Translations under genes and position numbers: made by a program
Shown: one piece after another, positions 51,351-63,203 of the stretch
Layout of the letters: each line of letters opens with the position of its first letter
How positions within the stretch are numbered: the stretch's first letter is position 1
NCBI GenBank assembly: GCA_033439265.1
Contig: JAVTVX010000008.1
Location: 2,294,001 to 2,358,000, forward strand
Direction: 5' to 3'
Length of the DNA: 64,000 nt
Origin: Dillenia suffruticosa
Taxonomy: Eukaryota; Streptophyta; Magnoliopsida; Dilleniales; Dilleniaceae
The notes under the pieces: model-generated
Databases searched by the model: none
Told to the model about the DNA's origin: nothing
What the model saw: the letters and a program-made list of their open reading frames with translations, nothing else

Positions 51351-52278
51351 ACTTTTCAAAACCCAAAGTTGAATTGTGAATTTGGAGAGATTCTCGGGTA
51401 CAGCACGCCTCCTTATGGTCGCCTTCACATTAACATATCCTATGATCTGGGGTTCCAAGTGTAGGCTCTTTCAGTGTGGTTCTTTCACTAGTGTGGGGCT
51501 TCAACTTTGTATGAAGTGTCTCTCTCTCTCTCTTTCTCTCTCACATTCTTCTGGGTCTGGCAGGGTCTCTCTCACTTTGTTTCTATCCCATAAGGGAAAG
51601 GTTGAGAGAAAACCCACAAGTGGGATGCACAAAGCTAGACGAAGACTTCTTAAGTCAATGGGGATTGTCCTTCCACCATAACTCTAACATGCTATCTATT
51701 CATAACCCTTCGGTTCATGCACTACATGGCTTTGTGTTATGGACCAAAAAGGTGTGGTACCCCATGAATTGGTGAGAAAAATAATGATGAAAATTTCATT
51801 TCATCTCTCAACTAGTACTTCTCTTAATGGATAGAAATTAGTGAGAGTTCATAAAAATAAATGCATGAAACTAGGTCAGATCCTCTCAAAGTTTCAAAAG
51901 AATATGAAGTAAAGTTTATAATTGCTAAAATGTTTTTTATATTTTCCTTTTCTGATGAAAATTGTTATCAAATTTTATATTTAAATGAGAAATTAAGAGT
52001 AAAATACTCATTATTCCCATTAATTTTTACCAATACCATGCAATTGGAAAGGCCATAAAATTTTAAATAAAAATCTATTTTATAATTAGAAAGAAAAAAA
52101 AACCAAATTTATAATCATTCCGATTCTGCTAACAATTTAAAACCCAAATACCTTAATTTAAAAAAAAAATCAATATGTTTCGATTTTTTTTTTTTAATTG
52201 AGTTATTGCAGAGGTAGTGTACCTTCATATTCTTGCAGTAATAAAAATGATATGATTATTGTAAATAAAGAAGTCAAG

Positions 52279-52405
52279 AATAAAATCACAATGGGTGTCA
52301 CAAGGGGATAACCTAGTGGTACAAACCCCCTCCCCTAATCTGGTGATCTCAGATTTAAAATTCTCGTACAACCAAAAATAAAATAAAATAAAATCACAAT
52401 GGGTG
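52279..52405 (+). mobile_element. Short tRNA-derived SINE with 19-bp target-site duplication
   Basis: The body, 52298-52386 (89 bp), carries a box A-like ATAACCTAGTGGTACAA, a box B-like CTCAGATTTAAAATTC and an (AAAAT)n tail. It is flanked by exact copies of AATAAAATCACAATGGGTG at 52279-52297 and 52387-52405. The tail and the duplication establish retroposition. It sits about 190 bp before the pseudouridine kinase ATG, near or in its promoter. Confidence 0.75.
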
Positions 52406-52590
52406 GACAGACACTGGGGCTCACTTTGGGCCAGGCCCAAGAATTCCACGGAAAATTCTGGCTCTTGCCCGGCCCAATCAGCTTCTTCATCCTGTTAAAC
52501 CCTCCGGAGGACTACAGTTGCGACTGTTCTTCTATGAGATCGAAAATTTGCATTTGAGCTGTGAAGATAATTTTTCTGAGGGAGAAAAAA

Positions 52591-55500
52591 ATGGTGGATT
52601 ATGGGTCAGAATCGTCAGAAGCAGTGATAATTGGAGGTATGGTGTTGGACATTCATGCCACTCCTTCAATCTTTGCAAATCCCAGAACCACCAACCCTGG
52701 CAAGGCAGTCTCTCTGTCTCTCTGTCTCTCTCGCTTACTGTAAAATCCTTCTATTTTTTATTGTTTTTGTTCCTTTCGTTCAATTTTGACATGTGTCATT
52801 GTTAAAAAATCTGATATTTGTTTACCAAGTGGTAGAATTCTATGTTGGTTGAGATTGAATTCTAACTTCCAAGATTGAGGTAGTGAAAGTTAATGAATTT
52901 AGGCAAGGTGATTCTCTCTCGAAAACCCTTGTATTTTTTTAGGGGGTTCATTTGCTTCAATTTTGACATGTGGGTGTGGTTCAATAAACATGTTTGCTTA
53001 CCTCAACTAATGGAATTCTATGTTAGGTTGAGCTTGAAAAATCCAATATTTCATATAATGAAAAATTAATGAATTTAGGTAAACCATAATGCAGAGTAGA
53101 AAAAATATCAATCTTCCTAGTTAGATTGGATTGGATGTCTTGTGACTTATCACTGTTGGAGTTATTTACCATTTAATTTTGGATGAATTTTCTTTGGAAC
53201 TGTTAATGTAGGATTATAAGATACATGCCAAAATTTGCAGAGTTTAATGTGACTTTTTAAAATAAAATCATTAATCGAGATGTATTGTTTTGATGATCAA
53301 CTACCTATTAGATATCTTTATCTTGTGTGTGTTTAGGTCAACAAAAGTATGAGCAGTTCTCTTCTTATCTATGGCTTGCTTTTGCAATATGAGCGCAAAA
53401 TTTGCCAATGTTTTGTGGAACTTTGATAATATTCAACTCTCAACTATGCATTATATGTGCAAATTTTTTAGTACCATTACTATTGGGCTGGCTTTAGACT
53501 GATGGGAATGTTGCTTGCGTCCTTAAATGACGCCTTAGGTTCAATTTTTGGAAGCAACCTTATCTTTATAGGAGCAGAAGTGACTGTATCTACTTACTGC
53601 ACATCCTTAGACCAGCCATGTTTTGTGGGATGCTTTGAGCACCAAGGGAACTTTTTCAGTTCCTGGTTTCTATTGGATATCCCGTACTCGTTAGCTGAAA
53701 TTCTCACAATGACTCAGGAAGTACACGGTGCTATTAAATATGGTAGATGTTTTTGTTCTGTCTTCTTATGTTTTCCTTTTTTTCCCCTCATCATATACCT
53801 AATATAATCTTATGGTTCTTACTCTTCATGCTTAGATGAGATGCACATTTGATCGCTGTAATCTATAGGATTTATATTGTGGTCATTCAGGATAAATTTG
53901 TACTAAAGAAGCTAGTATAGTATCTCATCTTTTATGTACCTTTTCTGGGACTCCCTTTTCAGGTTAAATATGTACCAGGAGGAGTAGCAAGAAACATTGC
54001 TGAGTGTTTGTCAAAGCTTGGAGCAAAGCCTCACATGATTAGTGCTTTGGGAGAGGACATAGCAGGTATTGTGTTTTTATCTTTCTCCTTCTATGGCTCC
54101 CCCTGCATTTTTTCTAATTCCACTTCTATTTTGGCTTTTCCAAAACAATTTTCCCAATTTGAAAGAATCATATCTGATGTTTTTCGACTTTGAACGTATC
54201 AGCCCTCTTGATAAGTGAAACTCTTCACTAAAGTATGGTTCTGAAAGTCTTAACAAAAAAATGTGTAATTGTCAAAAGTACAAATCTTTGTTCCTTTTAA
54301 CAATTAAAGCAAGGAATTAATTATGCTCCCTTAACAGATGAAACCAATATTGATATGCCAATATGCAGGTTTTCTGATGTTCAGTGTTCCATATTATGTT
54401 TTGAAAGTGCATGGGTGGTAGACCTCTCAATGTCATTCGTGTCTATTTTCTTGTGCAATTATTTTGTGTGTATTTATTCCAAACATCTCTTGCTACTTGA
54501 TTTTTCCTATTCCAACTGCTAATTGTGTGACTTTCTTGACACCCTATCTGTAGCAAATCTGAATGTTCTGATTGGAAGCTCAAAATTTATCTTCTTTGTT
54601 TCTTGAGTTACAGGAAATTTGTTGTTGGATTACTGGAATCGGGCACAACTATCTACAAAAGGTCAGGCTTATTTGTGTCTAGAGCATACACCATTTATCT
54701 GTCTCATTTACATGGTGTTAATTGTTGTTTTCCATTGCATAGATTGCATTAATGTTTGTCAGTATGGGTGCCTTTAATCCAAAATAAAATATTTTCCAAA
54801 TCATGTTAATGTTGCATAAAGGGGGATGATATGCCCATCCTTGACTTTCTCACTCTTCAGAAATTTGTGGTTTTCTTTTTTTGTTTTTAATCAAATCTTT
54901 TTTGACAAATTTGCAGACAAATCTTTTTCATGTATTATCTCCACTGTTGAATTAAAACAAAAAATTATAGAAAAGAGAGCACCACCAATGTAACTCTGGA
55001 AACATAAATATTGACTTTGTAGTTTCAAATCTTTTCTGAAAAATAATTTTGTTTGTGTACAATTAAGAATTTGACCTTCAGAAAATCTTTATAAAAAAAA
55101 TTAATAAGAGAATTTAAGTTATTGTAAAAGCTACTAATTGCATTCTAAGCCCGCCTCCTGCCCTTCATTCACCGAATCTTCTTGATCTCATGCAGAATGG
55201 ATGTGATTATGTTGATATTCATTTAGTCTTTTTTACTTGTCCAAAAATGAAAATGGTACTTCATGATGCTTGTTTTCCTTACTTCTATTGAATGAACAAA
55301 GCAGGCATAAAGAAGCAGAGTATCATTAAGACACCTGTTGTCTGCAATGTATTTGATGTTAATGGAGAACTTGCAGCTGGGATTGCAGACGTTGAAGCAG
55401 TTGTAAGTTGATCTTTTGATAAATTTGTTTATTGAGAAGGGAAGTACTCCCCTATAAAAATTGACCATCTATCCAACACATATACAATTTGGATATGTAT

Positions 55501-58087
55501 TCTTTTAAATGCTTTAAATCCATATACCTTATAGAATCTGATACTGAAATTTATTCAAACCACTAGAAAAACATCCAACATGCAAAGAAAGGCATTAGTA
55601 TCAATGACATAAATCAGGAAAGGCTTCCCAGTCAAGTGTATAGACAATATTGGGAGTCAATGGCGTAGGGCCGCCACACTGAGGACAAGATTTAGGAGAA
55701 AAGATATAGGTCCAGCCGCTATGCCCATTTCTTGTTATTCCTTAGCTGCTCAAGCCAGATTAGGTTGGATGGTTTGCTTATCAGACATGATCCTTTCCTG
55801 TTATTCCTTCTTTTATGCAGTTGTATAGGAAAGATACAAATAAAATAAAATAAATAATATGAATTTAAAAACTGCTAATTTATATGAATTATTCCCAAAC
55901 AGGAGAAGCATCTCACACCTGAGTGGATTCGGTGTTCCAAGTCTGTCATATGTTCTGCCCCAGTTGTGATGGTCGATGCAAATTTGAGTCCTTCTGCACT
56001 CGAAGCCTCTTGTTGGAGTACATCAATATACCATAAATTTCACTTTTATGTTTATTTCTTTGTTTCATAATCATATCTGAAACTTTTTATTGCATAAACC
56101 ACTGAAATCTCCTATGCTGAAGTTAAAACTCCCTGAACAATTTGCATTATGCTATTCTTGTGTTGAGATTGCTTGGTGATATTTGTATCCTTGTTTCTTG
56201 GTTTCTTGAGCCTTTGCTTTTGTGAAATTTGGTGTATATTGGTTTATCTCAATGCAGAAGATGCTTACCTAGTTTCCTATGCTTCGTCAAATGAACTATA
56301 CTCTGTTCTTCAAATGAAGACCAAATGATGAAAAAGACTACATAACAGCAATGGATTTTTGAGAGCATACATATAGAGCATATGTCTAGATACTCTCTCT
56401 TTGCATCTTGTGGTCCATTATAATTATTATTATTTGTCTACCTTTTGTTTGGTTGCGTACCTCAAAAGGTTATTTTATGTATGTTCGTCTTTGATAGGTC
56501 CCTAGTTCTTAGTTTTCAGGCTATGCCAACATGTGTATTATTTGTGTTGTGATGATTTTCCATGATTATATAATTACCAAACTTAGTAAGTTTGAATTTC
56601 TATCTTCACTTTTTTTTTTTTTTTGTTGGCCTGGCTCTTCATCCACACAGATTTAACCATTGTGGACATTGAAAATGTTGAATCATTAAATCCATTGCTA
56701 GTACTAGCTCAATAACTTCTCATGGCTTCTTTTTTTGTTTTTATGCAATTTATTCCAGTGGCTGCTGAAGCTGGTATTCCTCTCTGGTTTGAGCCTGTAT
56801 CTGTTGCAAAATCAAGAAGAGTTACTTCTGTTGTTAAGTATGTGAGTGATTAAAACCCTTTATTCGACGTGCTGTTAGAACCATGCCTTACTGAAACTTA
56901 GGTAGTTATTTGCAGTTATTTTGCTTCAATTGCATTTGTATCCACTTTCTAAGTTTTAAAAATTCAATGTTTCATGAAAGCCCGAGTACATACCATGAGT
57001 GTTTGATCAGTTGATAGTGGAGAAATTTAAGTGCATGATTGGTTCCAATTGCTTGAGTTTTTGATATTGTGATAATCCAACTATGTATTTTTGTCACAGA
57101 AAGATTCGCAACTCTTGTTACTTTCAGAAAATGCTGAAAACTAGTTTTGTAGTTTTTTTCTTTTTCCTACCGCAATTAATGTTGAATTCAAAATTTTACT
57201 AGTAGCTGAAAATTTTATCCGAGGAACATTATTTCTGGGCAAGAACATGACAAATCTCTTTGATTTAGTCTCTTTCATAATGATTTAGTTGTTTCTACAG
57301 ATAACCTGTGCTTCCCCAAATGAAGATGAGCTTATTGCCATGGCAAATGCGTTGTCTGGTAGAGATGTCTTCAATCCGATTCAAAAAGATAACGCTAAAA
57401 CAAAGTGTTCAGCTGAATCTTTATTCCAAATGCTAAAGCCAGCAATCTTGGTTTTGCTAGACAAGGGTATTAAGATAGTCATTGTGACCATTGGATCAGA
57501 CGGGGTCATCTTGTGCTCTAAAGGACAATCGGAGTTTTTTAAAGATGGGTTCAAGAGATCATCTCATAAGTTCAGTCAACAGTTATACAAACTTGTGAGC
57601 TCAACATGTCCGTCAAATAGGTTCTTTAATGCTTCTGAATATGAGAGTTCTCGACTATATGCTGTGCATTTTCCCGCCCTTCCTGCATCAGTTGTGAGGC
57701 TCACGGGGGCTGGTGATTGTTTGGTTGGCGGGATGCTCGCTTCTCTTTGTGCGGGTTTAAATGTTATGCAAAGTGTTGCAGTGGGAATTGCAGCTGCCAA
57801 AGCAGCTGTTGAGACACATACTAATGTGCCTGCTCAATATAGTCCAGCTGAAATTGCAGGTTTGTACTTAAAACTTATATGAGGTCACGTGCAAGAACCA
57901 ATCTGGCCAATTACGAGGCACCACCTAATAGGCATTATATATATATATATATTCTGGATTACGCAGTTTATATGAAATGAATGCTGTTGATATAATCTTC
58001 TAATAAGCATTTTTGTTTTCTGTTACAGATAATGCTCGATTGGTGTATTCTTCTTCCAAAATTTTGTTTCAGCAATCTAAATTGTAA
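52591..58087 (+). CDS. PUKI: Peroxisomal pseudouridine kinase (PfkB family), 8 exons
   Basis: The enzyme phosphorylates pseudouridine from RNA turnover to pseudouridine 5'-phosphate, which a glycosidase then splits to uracil and ribose 5-phosphate; in Arabidopsis this occurs in peroxisomes. Exons: 52591-52704, 53963-54065, 54614-54661, 55305-55402, 55903-56017, 56759-56841, 57301-57859 and 58029-58087, phases consistent, 392 residues (Arabidopsis 378). Motifs: VIIGGMVLDIHA at the N-terminus, VKYVPGGVARNIAE (PfkB substrate-binding region), WFEPVSVAKSRR, and LTGAGDCLVGG with the catalytic Asp near residue 326. The last exon ends QQSKL, a textbook PTS1 signal, agreeing with the peroxisomal site. 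The first intron's donor is unusual: AAG then GC at 52705, or a weak GT three bases later (adding one Ala). Confidence 0.88.
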
Positions 58088-59456
58088 AATGTACTTAGAT
58101 GTAGCCCCCAAGAGTTTTTACTTATCCTTTTTTCTGATGAAGTGGAACTTGTATTTTTTTTTTTGGTTTTCACCACCGGTATCTGGTTTTTATTCGACTA
58201 TCTTGTTTGAGTACTGTGGGTTCTATTTTAAGGGTTGATTCTCTCAAATTCTTTTTTATCATTCATAGGGTCAAACTCGTGACCTCTTGTTAAGGGTATA
58301 AAGTGTTTGATCACTCAACTCAACGCAATGGAATTTGGTATGTGTTGTACTTTAGGCCCGCCATTGATCTATTACTCCCCACCCCCCCCCCCCCCTTTTA
58401 GAATTTTTTATGGCAATTTTCCTGTTCCAAGATGGAGTTGATTGTCATTCAAGTTAAATTTATACTATTTTTAGCCAAGACTAACCCTATACCTTGGAAA
58501 AATTAGAAAATGAATTAATTAATGAGGATTGTATGACTTGTTCTTATCATTTAAAGTCTTTATATATTAAACATTATTTTCTTTTTAGGGGTGGGGTAGC
58601 CCGTGGAAAATATTCCGTTTAAATTATATTTTATGCTTTTAAAATAGTGGATCCCAATAGGACATCAAGATTTGGTTTATCATACTAGAATTTAAATTCT
58701 CTTATTTGTTTAGTTTGTAATTTAATATCATGCATATTAATGGATAGTTGGCCCCGATAAGAACGATAAGTTCCTTAATTTTGATTCGTCCTGATAAGAA
58801 CATTAAGTTCCTTAATCTTGATTCTTGGGATTGATAAAAAAAATAAAGAAAAAAACTATGTTGGAATAGTTTTTTTCTAAAAGTCTAACAGTAGCTTGAG
58901 CTGAATTAGTCGGATTATAGTTTTAAAAATTAATTGGTCAAGGTAAATAAAAATAAATAAATAAAAAGTATTGTGCGGTTGGAAAGCATCCATGGTTCAA
59001 ATTTTTTATTGGGCTTGAACAGTGATAAGGTCCGGTCCAACTATCGAGCGGGGACCCAATTTTTTTAAGTCATTTCCTTGGGCCGGGTTCCAGGGGCCCC
59101 ACCCAAATTAAAAGTAATTTAAATAATTAAAAAAATTAACAACAAGATATTCTAAGACGTGGCGGGTAAGTATTGGTCAAAGAGAGTTTCATCAGAAGCA
59201 AGCCCAATCGCTGAATTGACCGCCTCAGCTTATGACATTAATATTCAAAAACTGATATTTCAACGGCACAATTTGGGTTTTTCTCTTTCTTCTTTTTCCC
59301 TTTTCAGATCACCAGAGTTTCATTTCATGTTTTATATTTGAATTCGAAATTTCACGTTAAACTTTTATTTATCGGATATATAAAATCCGAAATTTTGTGT
59401 GTGTGTGTGTGTGTGTGTTTTTTTTTGTTTTTTTCTTTTTATGGAAGTCTATGTAA
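58088..59456. other. Spacer between pseudouridine kinase and PPR pseudogene
   Basis: No gene seen. A C-run lies at 58381-58396. A minus-strand segment near 58265-58325 (GTTGAGTGATCAAACACT ... GGTCACGAGTTTGACCC on that strand) has a box A/box B look and may be a decayed SINE. A (GT)n tract lies at 59397-59418, just before the pseudogene. Confidence 0.4.
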
Positions 59457-61142
59457 ATGAGGTCGTTGAAAGATGGGCTTAAATTCAGCGCACAAGCCAT
59501 TAAATCTGGTTAAACCCCATCAATGTTCATCTCTAATCAGCTCATATCTTTGTTTTCTCAAAATGGGTTTTTGAGAGAATCCCAGAAAGTGTTTGATGAG
59601 ATGCCTTAAAGAAATGTCTTTACTTGAAATGCATTCATCTGGGCCTACATTAAAACCCAAAACTTGAACCCGGCAACAGAGATTTTTGACTCTGCTGTCA
59701 ATGCTTTCTGGGTACGTTAGTAATGATGGGTATAAGACTCATGCAATTTGAGTTGTTTGCAGATATGAGAGTGATGCTTGGGGAGATTTATTTGGAGGGC
59801 GTTAATTTTACGACAATGATTAGCCTAGCGACGAGGTTGTGGGATTTAGATTATTGGTAACAGTTGCATTCCTTTATGGTGAAGTGTGCGAATGATTATG
59901 ATCGTTTTGCTGTGAGTTCACTAATCGATATGAATTCAAAATGTAGGAGTTTGAAATATGCGTGTAAGTGTTTAAGGGATGTTGTGATGGGAGTTTGGAT
60001 TTGGTTTCCAAGAATGCAATGGTTGCAGCTTATTGTAGAAAAGGGAAGCTAGAATTGGCTAAAAATCTTTTCTGGTGGGACTTTGAAATGAATGGTACGG
60101 TTTCTTGGAATACTTTGATTGTGGGCTATGCACAAAATGGTTATGAGGAGGAAGCTCTGAAGTTGTTTGTGAATGTGATGGAGGATGGTTTTAGATGCAA
60201 TGAGCACACTGCTGCAAGTGTTCTTAATGCTTCTTCTGGTATGAAGAATTTGAAGATGGCAAAGGAAGGCCACGCTTGGGTGTTGAAGAGTGAATTTGCT
60301 TTGAATTCATTCCACGTTAGTGGCCTTGTGGACACATAGTGCAAGCGTGGGAGTTTGAAGTATGCAGAGTCAACAATAACCTAAATCTTAATCTCAAGAG
60401 ACAAATATATAGGATAAAAGAAAAAAAGAAGAACATTAATTTAAATTTTGGAAACAAGAATAGATAATATAATACTAAAAAAATTACAATAAAAATAAAA
60501 ATAATAAAAAAGAGAAATAAAAAATATATTCATAAAGAGAAGATTTAACTATTTTGAATTTTTCAATGTCACTCATTCCTATCTAAAACCAGCTAAACTC
60601 TTGACACTTATATTTTTACAAATAACTTGTATATAGATTTTCAATACCTATCCTAACGCTTTACTCAATGAAGTATGCAGAGTCAATTCAGAAAAAAATC
60701 AGGAAGGAAAATTCCTTTGCGGTCACTTCCATGATTGTTGGGCACGCGTCCCAAAATAATATGGTGGAAGCTTGAAGGTTTTTTTGGTTGGCCGAAAAAA
60801 ACTCTTTAGTTTGACTGCTTTATTTTCCGGGTATCTCAAATCTTAGCAGTCTGAAATGGTGTTTGAACTGTTTAGAGAATTTTTTGCAAATGAGGCAACA
60901 GTTCCTGATGCATTAGTCCTCATGCACTTGGTGCATGTGCTGTGCCGGCCTCTTTGGTTCCTGGGAAGCAGATTCATGGTTATTTACTGAGGATGGAAGT
61001 CAATATAGATGAGACGTTGAGCAGTGCTCTGGTTGATATGTATGCAAAATGTGGGAACATATTGTGTGCTGAAAGTATTTTCAAGAGGATTGCCAGGAGA
61101 AATGCAGTTCTTTACAATATTATGCTGAAAGAAATCATATAA
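59457..61142 (+). pseudogene. Pentatricopeptide-repeat pseudogene (At3g18840-like)
   Basis: PPR proteins bind organellar RNA. Conserved pieces run in order on one strand: SLKDGLKFSAQAIKSG, SNQLISLFSQNGFLRESQKV, FDEMP, QLHSFMVKCANDYDRFAVSS, NAMVAAYCRKG, VSWNTLIVGYAQNGYEEEAL, KNLKMAKEGHAWVLK, MIVGHASQNNMVEA, GKQIHGYLLRMEV and SALVDMYAKCGN. The order and wording match the PPR protein I recall as Arabidopsis At3g18840. Stops occur after IKSG (near 59515) and inside DEMP*RN (near 59610), with several frameshifts (for example near 59970), a 295-bp insertion at 60374-60668 and loss of the C-terminal third. It is clearly dead. The surviving pieces remain easily readable, so inactivation may not be very old. 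Confidence 0.85.
60356..60686. mobile_element. 295-bp insertion with 18-bp target-site duplication inside the PPR pseudogene
   Basis: TGAAGTATGCAGAGTCAA, part of the PPR sequence itself, occurs at 60356-60373 and again at 60669-60686. Between them lie 295 bp of AT-rich DNA with no PPR homology. The last 110 bp of the insert resemble the tandem-repeat unit at 47.7-48.3 kb (for example CACTCAT followed by TCTAAAA and the CATATTTTTACA-like box). The long duplication suggests a TPRT-type retroposon, but no A-tail or box A/B is evident. Confidence 0.7.
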
Positions 61143-62339
61143 GGAGCTTGTCTCACACCTCCACCGACTCATAGAGAAGCTACCTGAGGCTGGTGACTTA
61201 CCGCCACACCATGTTATTATGCTACCATCTATTTGCTTGTGTGTTTTATCAGGAATGTTTTCCAGCTTGAAGCTTGTGGTCAAAGAGAAATACTATTCAT
61301 CAAGGTCACTTTGTTTGGCCTAGATTAGTATATCTCATGATTATATTCACCATCACTTGCATATTTGGATTGGAACAGTTGAGATCCTGCAACCAAAAAC
61401 CAGGACAGTTTTCCAATCTGTGACGCCAGTGAGGGTTGTGAGGCTTTCGAACATCCAACAGGCATGGCATTGTTGCCAAGATGCGCCTGTGATCAACTTT
61501 TGGGATTTTCTTCGAAACAGATTGGAGCCTTTTTGTCCTATCTTGATTGTCCTTCAATTTGAATCTTAAACCTACCGGCAGAGGCAAACCATTTGTCTGT
61601 TAGGCATGCTACACTTAAACATGTGCCTGGTGCCAATTAGCATATCACCCATGTCTTGTGTCAAAGGAATCCGAAGTGCAAGGTTCATCTGGATTGATAT
61701 ATTGGGAATGAATTTGCTGCAAAGTGATATCCCCTGTTTCGAAAAGTTTGAAGGTCTTGTCTTGTGTGGTTGTGGGAATCATGGAAATTTTTGTTGTTTT
61801 TGTTTCCGTTTCTCCAAGAGCTGCGGAACCGTGCTCCGCTGTGTAGTGAATGCATGCCCTTTCGTGTTCACTGTTTGTACGTTAATCAATACGTAGCATC
61901 TTCAAACTTTCAATGGAAACTCAAATTTTCTCATTGGACATGAAATCACTTTTGTTGGCTACCGATGAGAAAGAAAAATGGATTAATTAAGATACACACA
62001 CACACACACACGTGTGTGTGTGTGTATACAATCCAAGGGCATGAAAATTTATAGCCTAAATGAAATTGTAAATTTATATAAGGGAATGAAATAGAACATA
62101 TATACAGAGTCAAAATTTTCAGCTAAGGAAAATAACATTTGAAATTATAATTGTTTTCAAACTATATACAACTATAACTATAGTGACTTACAACTTTGAC
62201 CCCTGAATGGAAAAGGGGTGCTTCAGACCAGGAGTAATCAGGGGACAAAGTTTGGGGACTCTTCTGCACTCTTAGATGTTGCATCTTCCATGATCCAGGC
62301 TATGCCCAAAAAATTGAGCTTTGCACTGTTGAAGCTAAA
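61143..62339. other. Spacer with no recognisable gene
   Basis: Moderately GC-balanced DNA with several overlapping open frames on both strands (61306-61896), none of which I recognise. It may hold further PPR debris or the 3' end of an unknown transcript. The palindromic CA/TG tract at 61995-62027 lies here. Confidence 0.4.
61995..62027. repeat. Palindromic (CA)n-(TG)n microsatellite
   Basis: A CA run (61995-62013) meets a GT run (62014-62027) at CACGTG, giving a perfect inverted repeat of at least 14 bp per arm, able to form a hairpin or cruciform. Confidence 0.9.
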
Positions 62340-63203
62340 TTATTCATCTTCACCTTTGTTTTCATTTTCATCTTCCTCGTCTTCATAATCATATTCACCT
62401 TCCGTAGATGAGCTTTCTAGATTTAAATCTTCTACAAATTCGTTCCTTCTCTGATCGTTGATATTCTGATGAACCAAATTAGGAATGTTGATTTCAGATA
62501 ACACAAATTCTCCATATTTCGCAATTAAACCATCCTGTTCCATCAAAAATATTGAATTAGGCTATTAAAGATCTAATAATTGATGAATATTTGATAGACA
62601 AAACAAAAAAGCCTCGATTGGTAAAGCCATCACATATCAATCTGTCCACCAAAAGCATACAAGCAGAAAACCGGCACTTGCATATATGATTGTAGACCTG
62701 AAATAAGCTAATGCTAATCCTAATTGACCTAGTTTGGATTTTCTCATACCAATATGAGAAAATTGAGAATTTTTCTCTCTTTAAATTTGGCAGACAAAAG
62801 AGGTGCCCGTCAAAGCAAGAAACCACCTCTACTTTGATAAAATGAAGCAAGGAACTTCTTATTAAAAATGTAGAAAATCAAGTGTAGAAAAATGTAAAAA
62901 ATCCAGTGTCTGCTTAATTGGCAACCAATGCAATCCTATTTCACAGTTCGAAACAAGATTTACAATTTGCTTGGAATAACAAGTTGAGACATGACCTCAC
63001 CTTAAAAAAAAAAAATAGTAATAGAACGAACATGAGAAAGGAAATTACATGAGCTGGGAATGAAGAAGATAGCATACCCGTATCAAGTCATTTTCCTTGC
63101 CAAGTTTGTAGCACACCCTTGTAAGCATATGGAAGTCCTTCATTAGACGACGTCTCTCTATGTCAGCTTCTCTAGTCACGATTACAAGCATCATACGTTC
63201 TCC
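62340..63203 (-). CDS. Unrecognised gene, last two exons visible, acidic C-terminus
   Basis: Two exons splice in phase. 63203-63078 (42 codons) follows an acceptor CTGACAG and begins GERMMLVIVTREADIERRRL; it ends at a GTATGC donor. 62534-62340 (65 codons with stop) follows GGAACAG and begins DGLIAKYGEFVLSEINIP. The first exon is charged and looks helical. The second ends in a strongly acidic tail (EGEYDYEDEEDENENKGEDE). The 543-bp intron between them shows nothing. The 5' part of the gene lies further upstream on the minus strand, possibly beyond the window. I do not recognise the family. An acidic tail of this kind is common in nuclear proteins, but that is only suggestive. Confidence 0.6.

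Larger units (their letters stand above)
41171..52278. other. 11-kb AT-rich gene-poor spacer
   Basis: No convincing gene on either strand. It holds microsatellites: (CT)n 42743-42763, (AC)13 44205-44230, TTA/TTG 44487-44577, (GA)n 45301-45326 and several AAT runs. It also holds two tandem duplications (42068-42490 and 47679-48340) and much sequence that looks like old, unidentifiable transposon debris. A frame at 51376-51681 contains a CT repeat and resembles nothing known. Confidence 0.5.

Noticed and set aside
51376-51681. 101-codon frame
   Set aside because: It contains a CT repeat, has no domain, and shows no splice or promoter context.
61306-61587. 93-codon minus-strand frame and the overlapping plus-strand frame
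   Set aside because: Neither strand gives a recognisable protein and they exclude each other.
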